Positions 39,241 to 46,495 of a stretch of 46,783 bases of DNA are shown piece by piece; within the stretch, counting starts at the first letter, position 1; every line of letters begins with the position of its first letter. Made by a program: the position numbers and the translations under genes. The notes under the pieces are model-generated. The model was given only the letters and a program-made list of their open reading frames with translations. It had not been told where the DNA came from and did not search any database. The DNA comes from Minisyncoccota bacterium (GTDB taxonomy: Bacteria > Patescibacteriota > Minisyncoccia > Phycocordibacterales > Phycocordibacteraceae), in NCBI GenBank assembly GCA_028695415.1, contig JAQVIY010000001.1, forward strand, positions 1-46,783. The letters are read 5' to 3'.

Positions 39241-40011
39241 ATGAACATAGAGGAACTCTCCAAATCTCAACTCATACTCCTCACGATTCTCGTGAATTTC
39301 GTGACCTCGGTTGCGACGGGTATCTTGACGGTCTCACTTCTCGACCATGCGCCCGCCTTCGTGACCCAGACGGTGAACCGTGTTGTCGAACGCACTATCG
39401 AGACGGTCGCGGCGGCGGCACCTGCCGCCATCATTCAGGCACCTGCGCCCTCGAATCAAGACCTTGTCACTGCCGCCATCGGCGCAGACGCCGCACGCGC
39501 GGTCGCTATTTATGCCGCTGATACCGGCACTTCCACGCCCGCTATCGCTATCGGCACGTATCTCCCGAAGTCGCGCGCTATCGCGACTGCCGCTCAAGAC
39601 GCTTTGCCGAAAGAAGTACTCGTTGGATTCACTGATGGTTCATACAGCGCCGCGTCGCTTGCACACGAAGGGAGTGGCATCGCTATTTACGGCTTCGCCG
39701 ACAAAACAGTATTGCCCAAAGCATCATCGCCAATCCTGATCGCATCAAACGAACTTCGCCTCGGCGAGACAGCTCTCGCGCTCTCTGCCGACGGTGCCGC
39801 CGCAACCGGCATCGTTGCTCGGGTGAGCGAAAAGGGTATTCATACCACTTTGCCGGATATCGGTGCAGGGAGCGCCGTTGTTGACCTTTCAGGTAATCTT
39901 ATCGGCATAGGCGCAGGTGTTACTCCCGGCCTCCTCATCAGCGCAGATAAAGTAACGTCACTTCTTACGGCGACCTCGACTACCGCAACTTCGACTGCTG
40001 CAGCGAAGTAA
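39241..40011 (+). CDS. Membrane-anchored protease-like protein without catalytic triad
   Basis: 256 residues from MNIEELSKSQ (39241). One transmembrane helix (~12-35), then an outer Ala/Thr-rich domain that resembles the trypsin-like fold of HtrA/DegP: SRAIATAAQDALPKEVLVGFTDG and, near the end, AGSAVVDLSGNLIGIGAGVTPGLLISADKV, which lines up with the GNSGGPL...G-VVGI region. The catalytic Ser and the GNSGG motif are missing. It may be a scaffold or chaperone-like relic. The next gene, clpC, starts 10 bp after it, probably in one operon. Confidence 0.72.
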   Translation: MNIEELSKSQLILLTILVNFVTSVATGILTVSLLDHAPAFVTQTVNRVVERTIETVAAAAPAAIIQAPAPSNQDLVTAAIGADAARAVAIYAADTGTSTPAIAIGTYLPKSRAIATAAQDALPKEVLVGFTDGSYSAASLAHEGSGIAIYGFADKTVLPKASSPILIASNELRLGETALALSADGAAATGIVARVSEKGIHTTLPDIGAGSAVVDLSGNLIGIGAGVTPGLLISADKVTSLLTATSTTATSTAAAK

Positions 40012-40021
40012 TATCTCTACG

Positions 40022-42709
40022 ATGCCCCCATTCAATAATTTCACTACCAAAGCAAAAGAAGCAGTACGGCGCGCACACGAGCTCGCGATAGAGCGCGGAC
40101 AGAATCACGTTTCGCCGCTTCACTTGCTCGCCGCGCTCGTGCTCCAGGAAGAATCGCTCGTGTTCTCGATACTCGACCGAATGGAAGTCGACACGAATCA
40201 GCTTGGCGATGCGGTGCTTGAACATCTTGAGACTCCCGAGAGCGCCTCGGTACTCTCGCCGGCATATCAGATATACCTCACGCCGGATCTCGCAGAGGCG
40301 CTTGAGGCGGCGGGGAAGATAGCGGCGCGCATGAACGACGCGTTTGTCGGCACTGAGCACCTGTTCCTCGCAGTCGTCGAGCACCCCGGGCCGGCCGCCG
40401 ACCTTCTCGCACGGTTCGGTATCACTCGCGAAGCGGCGCTCGTTGTGCTCAAAGAAATTAAGAGTTCAAAGGACGGACAGAACGCCGAGCCGAAACGCTT
40501 CCGCGCGCTCGCGAAGTATGCGCGCAATCTCACCAAGCTCGCCGCCGAGAATAAGCTCGACCCGGTCATCGGCCGCGACAGCGAGATAAATCGTGTCATC
40601 CAGATACTTGCGCGACGCACCAAGAATAATCCGATTCTCATCGGTGAGGCGGGCGTCGGTAAGACCGCCATCGCCGAAGGGCTCGCCGCACGCATGGCGC
40701 AGAACGATGTTCCCGAATCGCTGAAGGGCAAGGAGCTTCTCTCCCTTGATCTCGGGCTTATGATCGCCGGTACCAAATATCGCGGCGAATTCGAAGAGCG
40801 CATGAAGAACGTGATGAAGGAGGTGGAACGCGCGGAAGGGAAGGTTATCCTCTTTATCGACGAACTTCACACACTCGTAGGCGCCGGAGGCGCCGAGGGC
40901 TCGCTCGACGCGTCGAATATGCTGAAGCCCGCGCTCTCTCGCGGCGAGATACGCGTTATCGGCGCGACGACGCTGAAGGAGTATCAAAAATATATAGAGA
41001 AAGATGCCGCGCTCACGCGCCGGTTCCAGTCGGTGTTCGTCTCTGAGCCTTCAGTAGAAGATGGTGTCGCGATACTTCGCGGTCTGCGCGATAAGTACGA
41101 GCTTTTCCACGGCGTGCGTATTACCGACGGTGCTATCGTCGCGGCGGTTGAGCTCTCGAGCCGCTATATCAGCGATAGATTTTTGCCGGACAAGGCGATT
41201 GATTTGATAGATGAAGCGGCATCAGGACTGCGCATCGCGCTTGAGAATAAGCCGCCGCTTCTTGAGGAGACTGATCGTAAGATTCGCCGGCTTGAGATCG
41301 AGAAGCAGGCCTTGCAGAAAGACTTGGAGGGCGAGCACGCAAAAGAGATAAAAGAACGCATCAAGATTATCGATAAAGAGGTCGCCGACCTGCGCGAGAA
41401 GACGAGCGAGCTCGAGCTCAAATGGAAGAATGAAAAGGAGGTTCTGACCGGCATTCGCGCGGCGAAGACCGAACTTGAGGCGCTCAAGATACAAGCGGAC
41501 AACGCCGAGCTAGCGGCTGACCTCGGTACGGTTGCCGAGATTCGCTACGGCAAGATGCCGGGCATCGAGAAAGACCTGGAGACGAAGCTCAAGCGTCTGA
41601 AGACGCTCCAGAAGTCGCGACGCGTGCTGAATGAAGAGGTGACCGAACAGGACATCGCGTCGGTAGTTTCCCGTTGGACCGGTATTCCGGTTGTACGCAT
41701 GCTCGAAGAAGAGGCGGCAAAGCTTGGCCGTATGGAGAACTCGCTCACAAGCAGCATTATCGGGCAGGATGTCGCGGTGAAGAAAGTTACCGACGCGGTG
41801 AAGCGCTCGCGCGTGGGCATTTCTGATCCGAATCGCCCTATCGGTTCGTTCCTCTTCCTCGGGCCGACCGGTGTCGGTAAGACTGAGCTCTCAAAGAAAC
41901 TTGCGGAGTTTATGTTCAACGACTCTGATGCGCTCGTGCGGGTTGATATGAGCGAGTTTATGGAGAAGCATTCGGTGGCGAAGCTTATCGGCGCGCCGCC
42001 GGGGTATGTCGGCTACGAAGAATCCGGCACCTTGACTGAGCGCATACGTCATCGTCCGTATGCGGTGGTGCTCTTCGACGAGATAGAGAAAGCGCATCCC
42101 GAGGTGTTCAATATCCTTCTGCAGGTGCTCGACTCGGGTCACTTGACCGACGGCAAAGGTCGCAAGGTCAATTTCAAGAATACGATTATCGTGCTCACGA
42201 GCAATATCGGCGGCGAGTTTATCGATAAGCTCGCGAATATCGGTTTCGGCACTGCGGGTGCTACCGAAGCGATGCAGTACGAGCAGACAAAGGAGCGTGT
42301 GATGGGAGCCTTGAAAGAGCACTTCCGTCCCGAATTCTTGAATCGACTCGACGACATCATTATCTTCGATGTGCTCGCGAAAGAGGCGCTCGCCAAGATA
42401 GTCGACACGCAGGTTGAAGAGGTGCAGAAGCGGCTTGCGCAGAAGCGCATCGCGCTCGTACTCGAACCTTCGGTGCACACCTGGCTCGCCGATAAGGGCT
42501 ACAACCCTCAGTATGGCGCCCGCCCACTCCGTCGCACGATACAGGACAAGATACTCACCCCGCTTGCTTCGATGATGGTCGCGCAGGGCGTTATGGAGGG
42601 TGGTACCGTGACCGTCTCTATCAGGAACGACGAACCGCATTTCGAGGTGAAAAAGAAGGCGACACGTGTGTCGCGCGCAGGCGCGTCAGCTGGCACAAAA
42701 GTCGCTTAG
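40022..42709 (+). CDS. clpC: ATP-dependent Clp protease ATPase subunit ClpC
   Basis: 895-residue Hsp100 unfoldase. N-terminal Clp-N repeats ([34 protein letters not shown]), first AAA+ domain with Walker A GEAGVGKT and Walker [17 protein letters not shown], a middle coiled-coil segment (long here, residues ~400-520, so ClpB-like length is possible), second AAA+ domain with [19 protein letters not shown] and [23 protein letters not shown], and a C-terminal D2-small domain. The long middle domain leaves ClpB as the main alternative. A perfect 26-bp inverted repeat begins 1 bp after the stop. Confidence 0.9.
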   Translation: MPPFNNFTTKAKEAVRRAHELAIERGQNHVSPLHLLAALVLQEESLVFSILDRMEVDTNQLGDAVLEHLETPESASVLSPAYQIYLTPDLAEALEAAGKIAARMNDAFVGTEHLFLAVVEHPGPAADLLARFGITREAALVVLKEIKSSKDGQNAEPKRFRALAKYARNLTKLAAENKLDPVIGRDSEINRVIQILARRTKNNPILIGEAGVGKTAIAEGLAARMAQNDVPESLKGKELLSLDLGLMIAGTKYRGEFEERMKNVMKEVERAEGKVILFIDELHTLVGAGGAEGSLDASNMLKPALSRGEIRVIGATTLKEYQKYIEKDAALTRRFQSVFVSEPSVEDGVAILRGLRDKYELFHGVRITDGAIVAAVELSSRYISDRFLPDKAIDLIDEAASGLRIALENKPPLLEETDRKIRRLEIEKQALQKDLEGEHAKEIKERIKIIDKEVADLREKTSELELKWKNEKEVLTGIRAAKTELEALKIQADNAELAADLGTVAEIRYGKMPGIEKDLETKLKRLKTLQKSRRVLNEEVTEQDIASVVSRWTGIPVVRMLEEEAAKLGRMENSLTSSIIGQDVAVKKVTDAVKRSRVGISDPNRPIGSFLFLGPTGVGKTELSKKLAEFMFNDSDALVRVDMSEFMEKHSVAKLIGAPPGYVGYEESGTLTERIRHRPYAVVLFDEIEKAHPEVFNILLQVLDSGHLTDGKGRKVNFKNTIIVLTSNIGGEFIDKLANIGFGTAGATEAMQYEQTKERVMGALKEHFRPEFLNRLDDIIIFDVLAKEALAKIVDTQVEEVQKRLAQKRIALVLEPSVHTWLADKGYNPQYGARPLRRTIQDKILTPLASMMVAQGVMEGGTVTVSIRNDEPHFEVKKKATRVSRAGASAGTKVA

Positions 42710-42710
42710 C

Positions 42711-42821
42711 GCGAAACGGAAAAGGTTATTTTTGAGCACGGCGTATTTTCCTGCTTGAAAATCGCCTCGCCCTCGGCTCGTCAGCCTGCGGGAGTCTCAA
42801 AAATAACCTTTTCCGTTTCGC
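42711..42821. repeat. 26-bp perfect inverted repeat between clpC and rpmG
   Basis: Arms at 42711-42736 and 42796-42821 are perfect complements, with a 59-bp spacer that holds smaller hairpins (ATTTTC/GAAAAT and GGCT/AGCC). The left arm starts 1 bp after the clpC stop; the right arm ends directly before the rpmG -35. Confidence 0.92.
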
Positions 42822-42850
42822 TTGCGGGCAGGTGTCGCATCTGGTATATT
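42822..42850 (+). promoter_or_regulatory. rpmG promoter
   Basis: TTGCGG, 17-base spacer, TATATT; the -10 ends 6 bases before ATG 42857. Confidence 0.65.
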
Positions 42851-42856
42851 TTTCTT

Positions 42857-43012
42857 ATGTCCCAAATCCGCCTTATCAAGCTCAAGTCGACGAAGTCGCC
42901 GCACGTCATCTGGACGCGCAAGAACAAGAAGACCGTCGAGCGTAAGATCGAGCTCACGAAGTTCGACCCCACGCTGAAGAAGCGTGTGCTCTTCAAAGAA
43001 GCGAAGAAATAA
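42857..43012 (+). CDS. rpmG: 50S ribosomal protein bL33
   Basis: 51 residues: IRLIKLKSTKSPHVIWTRKNKKTVERKIELTKFDPTLKKRVLFKEAKK matches bL33, which sits near the E site of the 50S subunit. The zinc-binding cysteines of the C+ form are absent, so it is a C- type. ATG 42857 is supported by the promoter 6 bases upstream; the frame is open further but runs through the palindrome. Confidence 0.92.
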   Translation: MSQIRLIKLKSTKSPHVIWTRKNKKTVERKIELTKFDPTLKKRVLFKEAKK

Positions 43013-43040
43013 AACCGCCCCCACAGGGCGGTTTTATTTT
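43011..43040 (+). terminator. Terminator after rpmG
   Basis: AAAACCGCCC/GGGCGGTTTT with loop CCACA, then ATTTTA. It overlaps the end of the convergent gene. Confidence 0.85.
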
Positions 43041-43951
43041 ACCTCCTGTATCTTCCGCTTCAGTTTCTCATTAAGCTGTATAAAATCGTCGCGGCTTATT
43101 TCCGAGCGTTGCCACCCTTCGATGGTGATACCGTCGCCCTCTCGTCGAGGAATGATGTGGAAGTGGGTGTGTATGATGTACTGCCCGGCATCAAGACCGT
43201 TGTTGAGGAGGACATTGTAGCCTCCATGATCAACGCTGATAGCGTCGCCAACTTTCTTGATGGATACGAGCATGTCTCCCAGGGTCTCATCCGGTATCAT
43301 CGCGAGGTCGGGGTACCTCTTTTTCGGTATGACAAGCACATGCCCGTCCTCGTTTCCGGGAATGTCGATAGACATGAAAGCGGCCGAATGCGGCGTCTCG
43401 TGAAGCATGATGAACGGGTAACCGTTTCGATGGGTGGTTTTTCCGGAAGCCAGATTCTCGAAGAGATAGAATCGCTCAGAGGCGTTCTTGAATACCGCAG
43501 GAGTCTTCCCGACAATGTCTTGCACCGTACGCTCTATCTTCGCTTCTGCCGCGGGTCGGTTCGTCGCATAGTCGGGCACCTCGTCCATGTCTCGCACAGA
43601 GGTCTTTTCGCCGATGGCGAGGTCATTGAAAAGGATGCCATACTTGTAATTGAATTCTGAACGCATGAAGTCGATATGGTCTTCCGCCATGCCGATGACG
43701 ATGTCGTATTGGTCGAGCAGGTCTTTCGTAAGTCGCCTCTGCTCGTGTCGGACATCGTTGATGCCGACTTCGCTTAAGGTTGCGCGTACTTTCGGGTCAA
43801 TTTCTTGTGGCACGGCGAGGGTGCCGGCGGAGCCGACGGTCCAGCCGGAAATCTCGTTATCGGAGAGGTATTTCTTGAAAGATTGTTCCGCAGAGAGGCT
43901 TCGAAAGACGTTCCCGGTGCAGACGAAAAGAATGCTTCTTGAAGAGTTCAT
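43034..43951 (-). CDS. Fusion of low-molecular-weight phosphatase and HIT domains
   Basis: 305 residues from MNSSRSILFV (43951). Residues 1-~160 are an LMW protein-tyrosine-phosphatase fold: ILFVCTGNVFRS with nucleophile Cys11 and Arg17 (CX5R) and a general-acid region RDMDEVPDYA. Residues ~190-305 are a HIT (histidine triad) domain with GHVLVIPKKRYPDLAMIPDE and HTHFHIIPRR. HIT enzymes cleave nucleotide phosphoramidates or adenylates. The two domains are in one uninterrupted frame. TATACT ends 7 bases before the ATG. I do not know this fusion from other bacteria, and the substrate is unknown. Confidence 0.88.
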   Translation of the reverse strand: MNSSRSILFVCTGNVFRSLSAEQSFKKYLSDNEISGWTVGSAGTLAVPQEIDPKVRATLSEVGINDVRHEQRRLTKDLLDQYDIVIGMAEDHIDFMRSEFNYKYGILFNDLAIGEKTSVRDMDEVPDYATNRPAAEAKIERTVQDIVGKTPAVFKNASERFYLFENLASGKTTHRNGYPFIMLHETPHSAAFMSIDIPGNEDGHVLVIPKKRYPDLAMIPDETLGDMLVSIKKVGDAISVDHGGYNVLLNNGLDAGQYIIHTHFHIIPRREGDGITIEGWQRSEISRDDFIQLNEKLKRKIQEVK

Positions 43952-43955
43952 GACC

Positions 43956-43984
43956 TTGAGTATATACTTGTCTTTCGATAATAC
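43956..43984 (+). promoter_or_regulatory. Promoter of the candidate RNA gene
   Basis: TTGAGT, 17-base spacer, TAATAC. The predicted transcription start is near 43991, where the first helix of the RNA begins. Confidence 0.6.
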
Positions 43985-43987
43985 TAA
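43959..43987 (-). promoter_or_regulatory. Promoter of the phosphatase-HIT gene
   Basis: TTAGTA, 17-base spacer, TATACT on the minus strand; the -10 ends 7 bases before ATG 43951. It overlaps the plus-strand promoter at 43956-43984 almost completely. Confidence 0.55.
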
Positions 43988-43990
43988 ATG

Positions 43991-44265
43991 TGTCGCTTCG
44001 CTCTGTATTTTTGCTTGGCCGCAGAGGACTGCGGCACCCGCATAAAATATAGTCGTCGAAGACACCTCCTTATTTTATGCGGGCTTACGAAGCCTGGGAT
44101 GGAACACTCTCGAAGCGACCATTCTCCGCTGGAAGGGGATATTCGGAGTTCATGGAGCCATCCTAGTAGCTTAGTGGGGCGAGAAGCAATCGGCTCTACG
44201 TCTGTTTCCCCTATATATTTTACGGTAGGGGCCACACCCTTTAACCAAGAGGGTGTTCGTTTTTA
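43991..44265 (+). ncRNA. Candidate structured non-coding RNA, unknown family
   Basis: About 270 nt between its own promoter and an intrinsic terminator, with no credible CDS on the plus strand. Helices: GTCGCTTCG (43992-44000) with CGAAGCGAC (44111-44119); inside this, GCCGCAG/CTGCGGC near 44018-44035 and a perfect 13-bp stem 44037-44049 with 44071-44083; then CTCCG/CGGAG near 44124-44148, GAGCC/GGCTC near 44156-44195, CCCCTA/TAGGGG near 44208-44231, then the terminator. Motifs of tmRNA, RNase P, SRP and 6S were not found. The minus strand of its first half is also open (continuation of the phosphatase frame), but that is not homologous to anything I recognise. Confidence 0.55.
44234..44265 (+). 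terminator. Terminator of the candidate RNA
   Basis: ACACCCT/AGGGTGT stem, 9-base loop, then TCGTTTTTA. No plus-strand CDS upstream needs it, since rpmG has its own terminator. Confidence 0.75.
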
Positions 44266-44277
44266 GAAAATGATTCC

Positions 44278-44586
44278 CTACCAGGCGAAGGCTCGACTGC
44301 GGTATGAACGCGCAGCCGCATACCCAAAGGCACGCTTCTTTGCGGGGCTCATGCGCTTAATCGTTTTCTCCGCTTTGCGTGGATTTGAGCTCCATACCGC
44401 ACCAAGGGGGCGGAACCATGTGCCACGGCTCGTATAGGCCCCTCCTCGACCACGCATATGCTCACCCCAACGCACGTAGGGAGATCGGCGGGTCATACCC
44501 GTATAGATGTGTTTTGAGCCATCTGGGCGGGTTGTCTCTGCCACATAGACATAGCCACCCTTAGGTTTCGGAGCACCAGCACTCAT
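44278..44586 (-). CDS. GIY-YIG nuclease-family protein
   Basis: 102 residues from MSAGAPKPKG (44586). GGYVYVAETTRPDGSKHIYTGMTRRSPYVRWGEHMRGRGGAYTSRGT shows the GIY-like strand (YVYVAE), the YIG-like strand (IYTGMT) and the catalytic Arg on the following helix. A short C-terminal tail KRAFGYAAARSYRSRAFAW follows. UvrC-like or homing nuclease fold, single domain (YhbQ/URI size). The 3' end (about 50 bp) has a diverged copy at 46444-46495. Strong promoter TTGACA-17-TATACT, 7 bases before the ATG. Confidence 0.85.
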   Translation of the reverse strand: MSAGAPKPKGGYVYVAETTRPDGSKHIYTGMTRRSPYVRWGEHMRGRGGAYTSRGTWFRPLGAVWSSNPRKAEKTIKRMSPAKKRAFGYAAARSYRSRAFAW

Positions 44587-44593
44587 CAAAAAC

Positions 44594-44622
44594 AGTATAC
44601 ACTATGTATATTAGTATGTCAA
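44594..44622 (-). promoter_or_regulatory. Promoter of the GIY-YIG gene
   Basis: Perfect TTGACA, 17-base spacer, TATACT; the -10 ends 7 bases before the ATG. The best promoter in the window. Confidence 0.75.
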
Positions 44623-44623
44623 G

Positions 44624-44651
44624 TTTACTACTTATCAATGGAGTCTAAGAT
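44624..44651 (+). promoter_or_regulatory. xseA promoter
   Basis: TTTACT, 16-base spacer, TAAGAT; the -10 ends 6 bases before ATG 44658. Back to back with the GIY-YIG promoter. Confidence 0.5.
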
Positions 44652-44657
44652 AGAGGT

Positions 44658-46103
44658 ATGCCGAGCGAAAACGAAGCCATTTCTGTTTCTGATCTGATAC
44701 ACCAGATCAATGCTTCCTTACTCAAGCATCGTGCTCGAGTACATGGCGAAATAACCAAGGTAGACTTCTACCCTAAGGCGGTATATTTCTCCGTTCGCGA
44801 TAAAACCGAAGATGCCGTGCTCAGCTGCATGATTTGGAAGAGCGATTATGCACGGAATGCAGTTGAGCTTGCCGCCGGCATGGAGGTAATCGTTAGCGGT
44901 GTGCCAGAAATATATGCTCCTCGAGGTAGTTTTACCTTAAAGGTTCAAACCATAGAGCTTTTTGGTGAGGGAAAACTTAAGCAGGAATACGAGCTCTTGA
45001 AGAAGAAACTAACGGAGGAAGGCCTCTTTGCTATTGAGAAGAAGAAAAAGATACCTGCCTACGCCCGCAATATCGGCATCATTACTTCCAAGTCCGGAGT
45101 CGTTCTTAGGGACTTTCTGATGAATGTTGGTTCGCATGGATTCAAGATCATTCACATAGATTCCCGGGTTGAGGGCAAGGACGCCTTGCATGAGCTGCAC
45201 CAAGCTCTTGAAACGATGGCGAAGCAGGATATTGATGTGCTGGTAATCGTAAAAGGAGGTGGAGCACTTGAATCTTTCCAGGCATTTAACAATGAGTCTT
45301 TTGTGCGTGCACTAGCAAAATTTCCATTCCCGGTGATAACCGGGATCGGGCATCAGCCGGACATAACACTTGCACAGCTTGTGGCCGATCATGGAGCTGA
45401 TACACCTACTGCTGCGGCACAGAAACTGAACGAAGAGTGGAGTCGCGTCTCGGCAATCCTTAGGAGCGCTGAAAACAAAATTATTGGAAGATACGCCCGT
45501 GAATTATCTCTCAACCGAGAAGTTATTTTGAATGCCTCAGCTACTGTTATGGACGCGTTTAATCGTTTTGAGCGAGTAATACGTGATCTTAGAAAGGATA
45601 TACAGGGAGCAATTGCAGTAATGCGCGCGATGCTAAATAAACACACTGATACTGTTGGCAAGACCTTAGATCGTCTCAAGAATCTCTTGAGGCAAGGAAT
45701 TGGCCGTAAGAATGCTATTTTGAGAGAGGTTTCTGAGAAAATAAGTCGATCTCAAAGTAGTGTTCTCTATACCGCTTCGGTGGGTCTCAGTGAATACATA
45801 GAGGAAATACCTCAGCTCTTATTGCCAGTATTTAATGGGATTTCATCTGATCTATCTATAGGCTCAGAAACGATTGGGCGTGTCTTTCGCCCAGCTCTTG
45901 CCGCAGCTACTGCGAATATGCGCAGCTATGAGGCACAAATCGACGCTCGCAATCCTGAGAATAATCTAAAACTGGGGTATAGCATTGCGTATGCTGGTGG
46001 GAAGCTCCTGCGAGACGCGGCTCAGCTCAAGACAGGCGAAATTACGGAGGTTCGCTTGCTTAAGGGTAGTTTTACCTCCAAAGTGGAAAATATAACTAAA
46101 TAA
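44658..46103 (+). CDS. xseA: Exodeoxyribonuclease VII large subunit
   Basis: 481 residues. N-terminal OB fold (VSDLIHQINASLLKHRARVHGEITKVDFYPKAVYFSVRDK), catalytic region IGIITSKSGVVLRDFL, VIVKGGGALESFQAFN, and VITGIGHQPDITLAQLVADHGADTPTAAAQ (family GIGHExDxTLxDxVADxRAxTPT), then the long coiled coil and a C-terminal LKLGYSIAY segment. Degrades single-stranded DNA with XseB. Complete. More A+T-rich than the ribosomal genes before it. Confidence 0.95.
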   Translation: MPSENEAISVSDLIHQINASLLKHRARVHGEITKVDFYPKAVYFSVRDKTEDAVLSCMIWKSDYARNAVELAAGMEVIVSGVPEIYAPRGSFTLKVQTIELFGEGKLKQEYELLKKKLTEEGLFAIEKKKKIPAYARNIGIITSKSGVVLRDFLMNVGSHGFKIIHIDSRVEGKDALHELHQALETMAKQDIDVLVIVKGGGALESFQAFNNESFVRALAKFPFPVITGIGHQPDITLAQLVADHGADTPTAAAQKLNEEWSRVSAILRSAENKIIGRYARELSLNREVILNASATVMDAFNRFERVIRDLRKDIQGAIAVMRAMLNKHTDTVGKTLDRLKNLLRQGIGRKNAILREVSEKISRSQSSVLYTASVGLSEYIEEIPQLLLPVFNGISSDLSIGSETIGRVFRPALAAATANMRSYEAQIDARNPENNLKLGYSIAYAGGKLLRDAAQLKTGEITEVRLLKGSFTSKVENITK

Positions 46104-46105
46104 CT

Positions 46106-46450
46106 ATGACGAAGAATGAAAGAGGGGCGGGACAAGATACTAATATCACAGACAATCTCACAGAACTTGCTGGGATTGTGAAATGGTTTGAGAGCCAGCA
46201 GGAGGTAGACGTTGAGGAGGGGTTGGGGAAGGTGCGTGAAGCAGCCAAGCTCATTAAGCAGTCCAAGGCTCGCCTCGCTGATATCGAGAACGAATTTAAG
46301 GAGATTGAGAAGGAGATTAAGGACGATCTTGGGGATGAGTCTGTTGCGCCTGTTGCTGCACAGCCGTCCACGGCTAAATCTGCGCCAGCGGCGAGCGAAG
46401 AAATTTCTTACCCTGACGAAGACGTTAATCCTGAAGACATTCCTTTTTAA
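46106..46450 (+). CDS. xseB: Exodeoxyribonuclease VII small subunit
   Basis: 114 residues. The core ITDNLTELAGIVKWFESQQEVDVEEGLGKVREAAKLIKQSKARLADIENEFKEIEKEI is the XseB helical hairpin that binds the XseA coiled coil. A low-complexity tail ending EDVNPEDIPF is added; usual XseB is 70-80 aa. Two bases separate it from xseA, so they are coupled. Confidence 0.9.
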   Translation: MTKNERGAGQDTNITDNLTELAGIVKWFESQQEVDVEEGLGKVREAAKLIKQSKARLADIENEFKEIEKEIKDDLGDESVAPVAAQPSTAKSAPAASEEISYPDEDVNPEDIPF

Positions 46451-46495
46451 GAAAAAGATTCCTTACCAAGCAAAACTTCGATTGTGGTACTTAGA
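46444..46495 (-). pseudogene. Remnant of a GIY-YIG gene 3' end
   Basis: The sequence from the T-run through the minus-strand codons resembles 44260-44310. On the minus strand the residual frame reads SKYHNRSFAW-stop, against RSYRSRAFAW-stop in the intact gene. No further homology upstream was visible, so only the tail remains. Confidence 0.6.

Noticed and set aside
43952-44065. N-terminal extension of the phosphatase-HIT protein from a GTG at 44065
   Set aside because: The extension is not phosphatase-like, and the GGAGG touches the GTG itself. The TATACT box 7 bases before ATG 43951 supports the shorter form.
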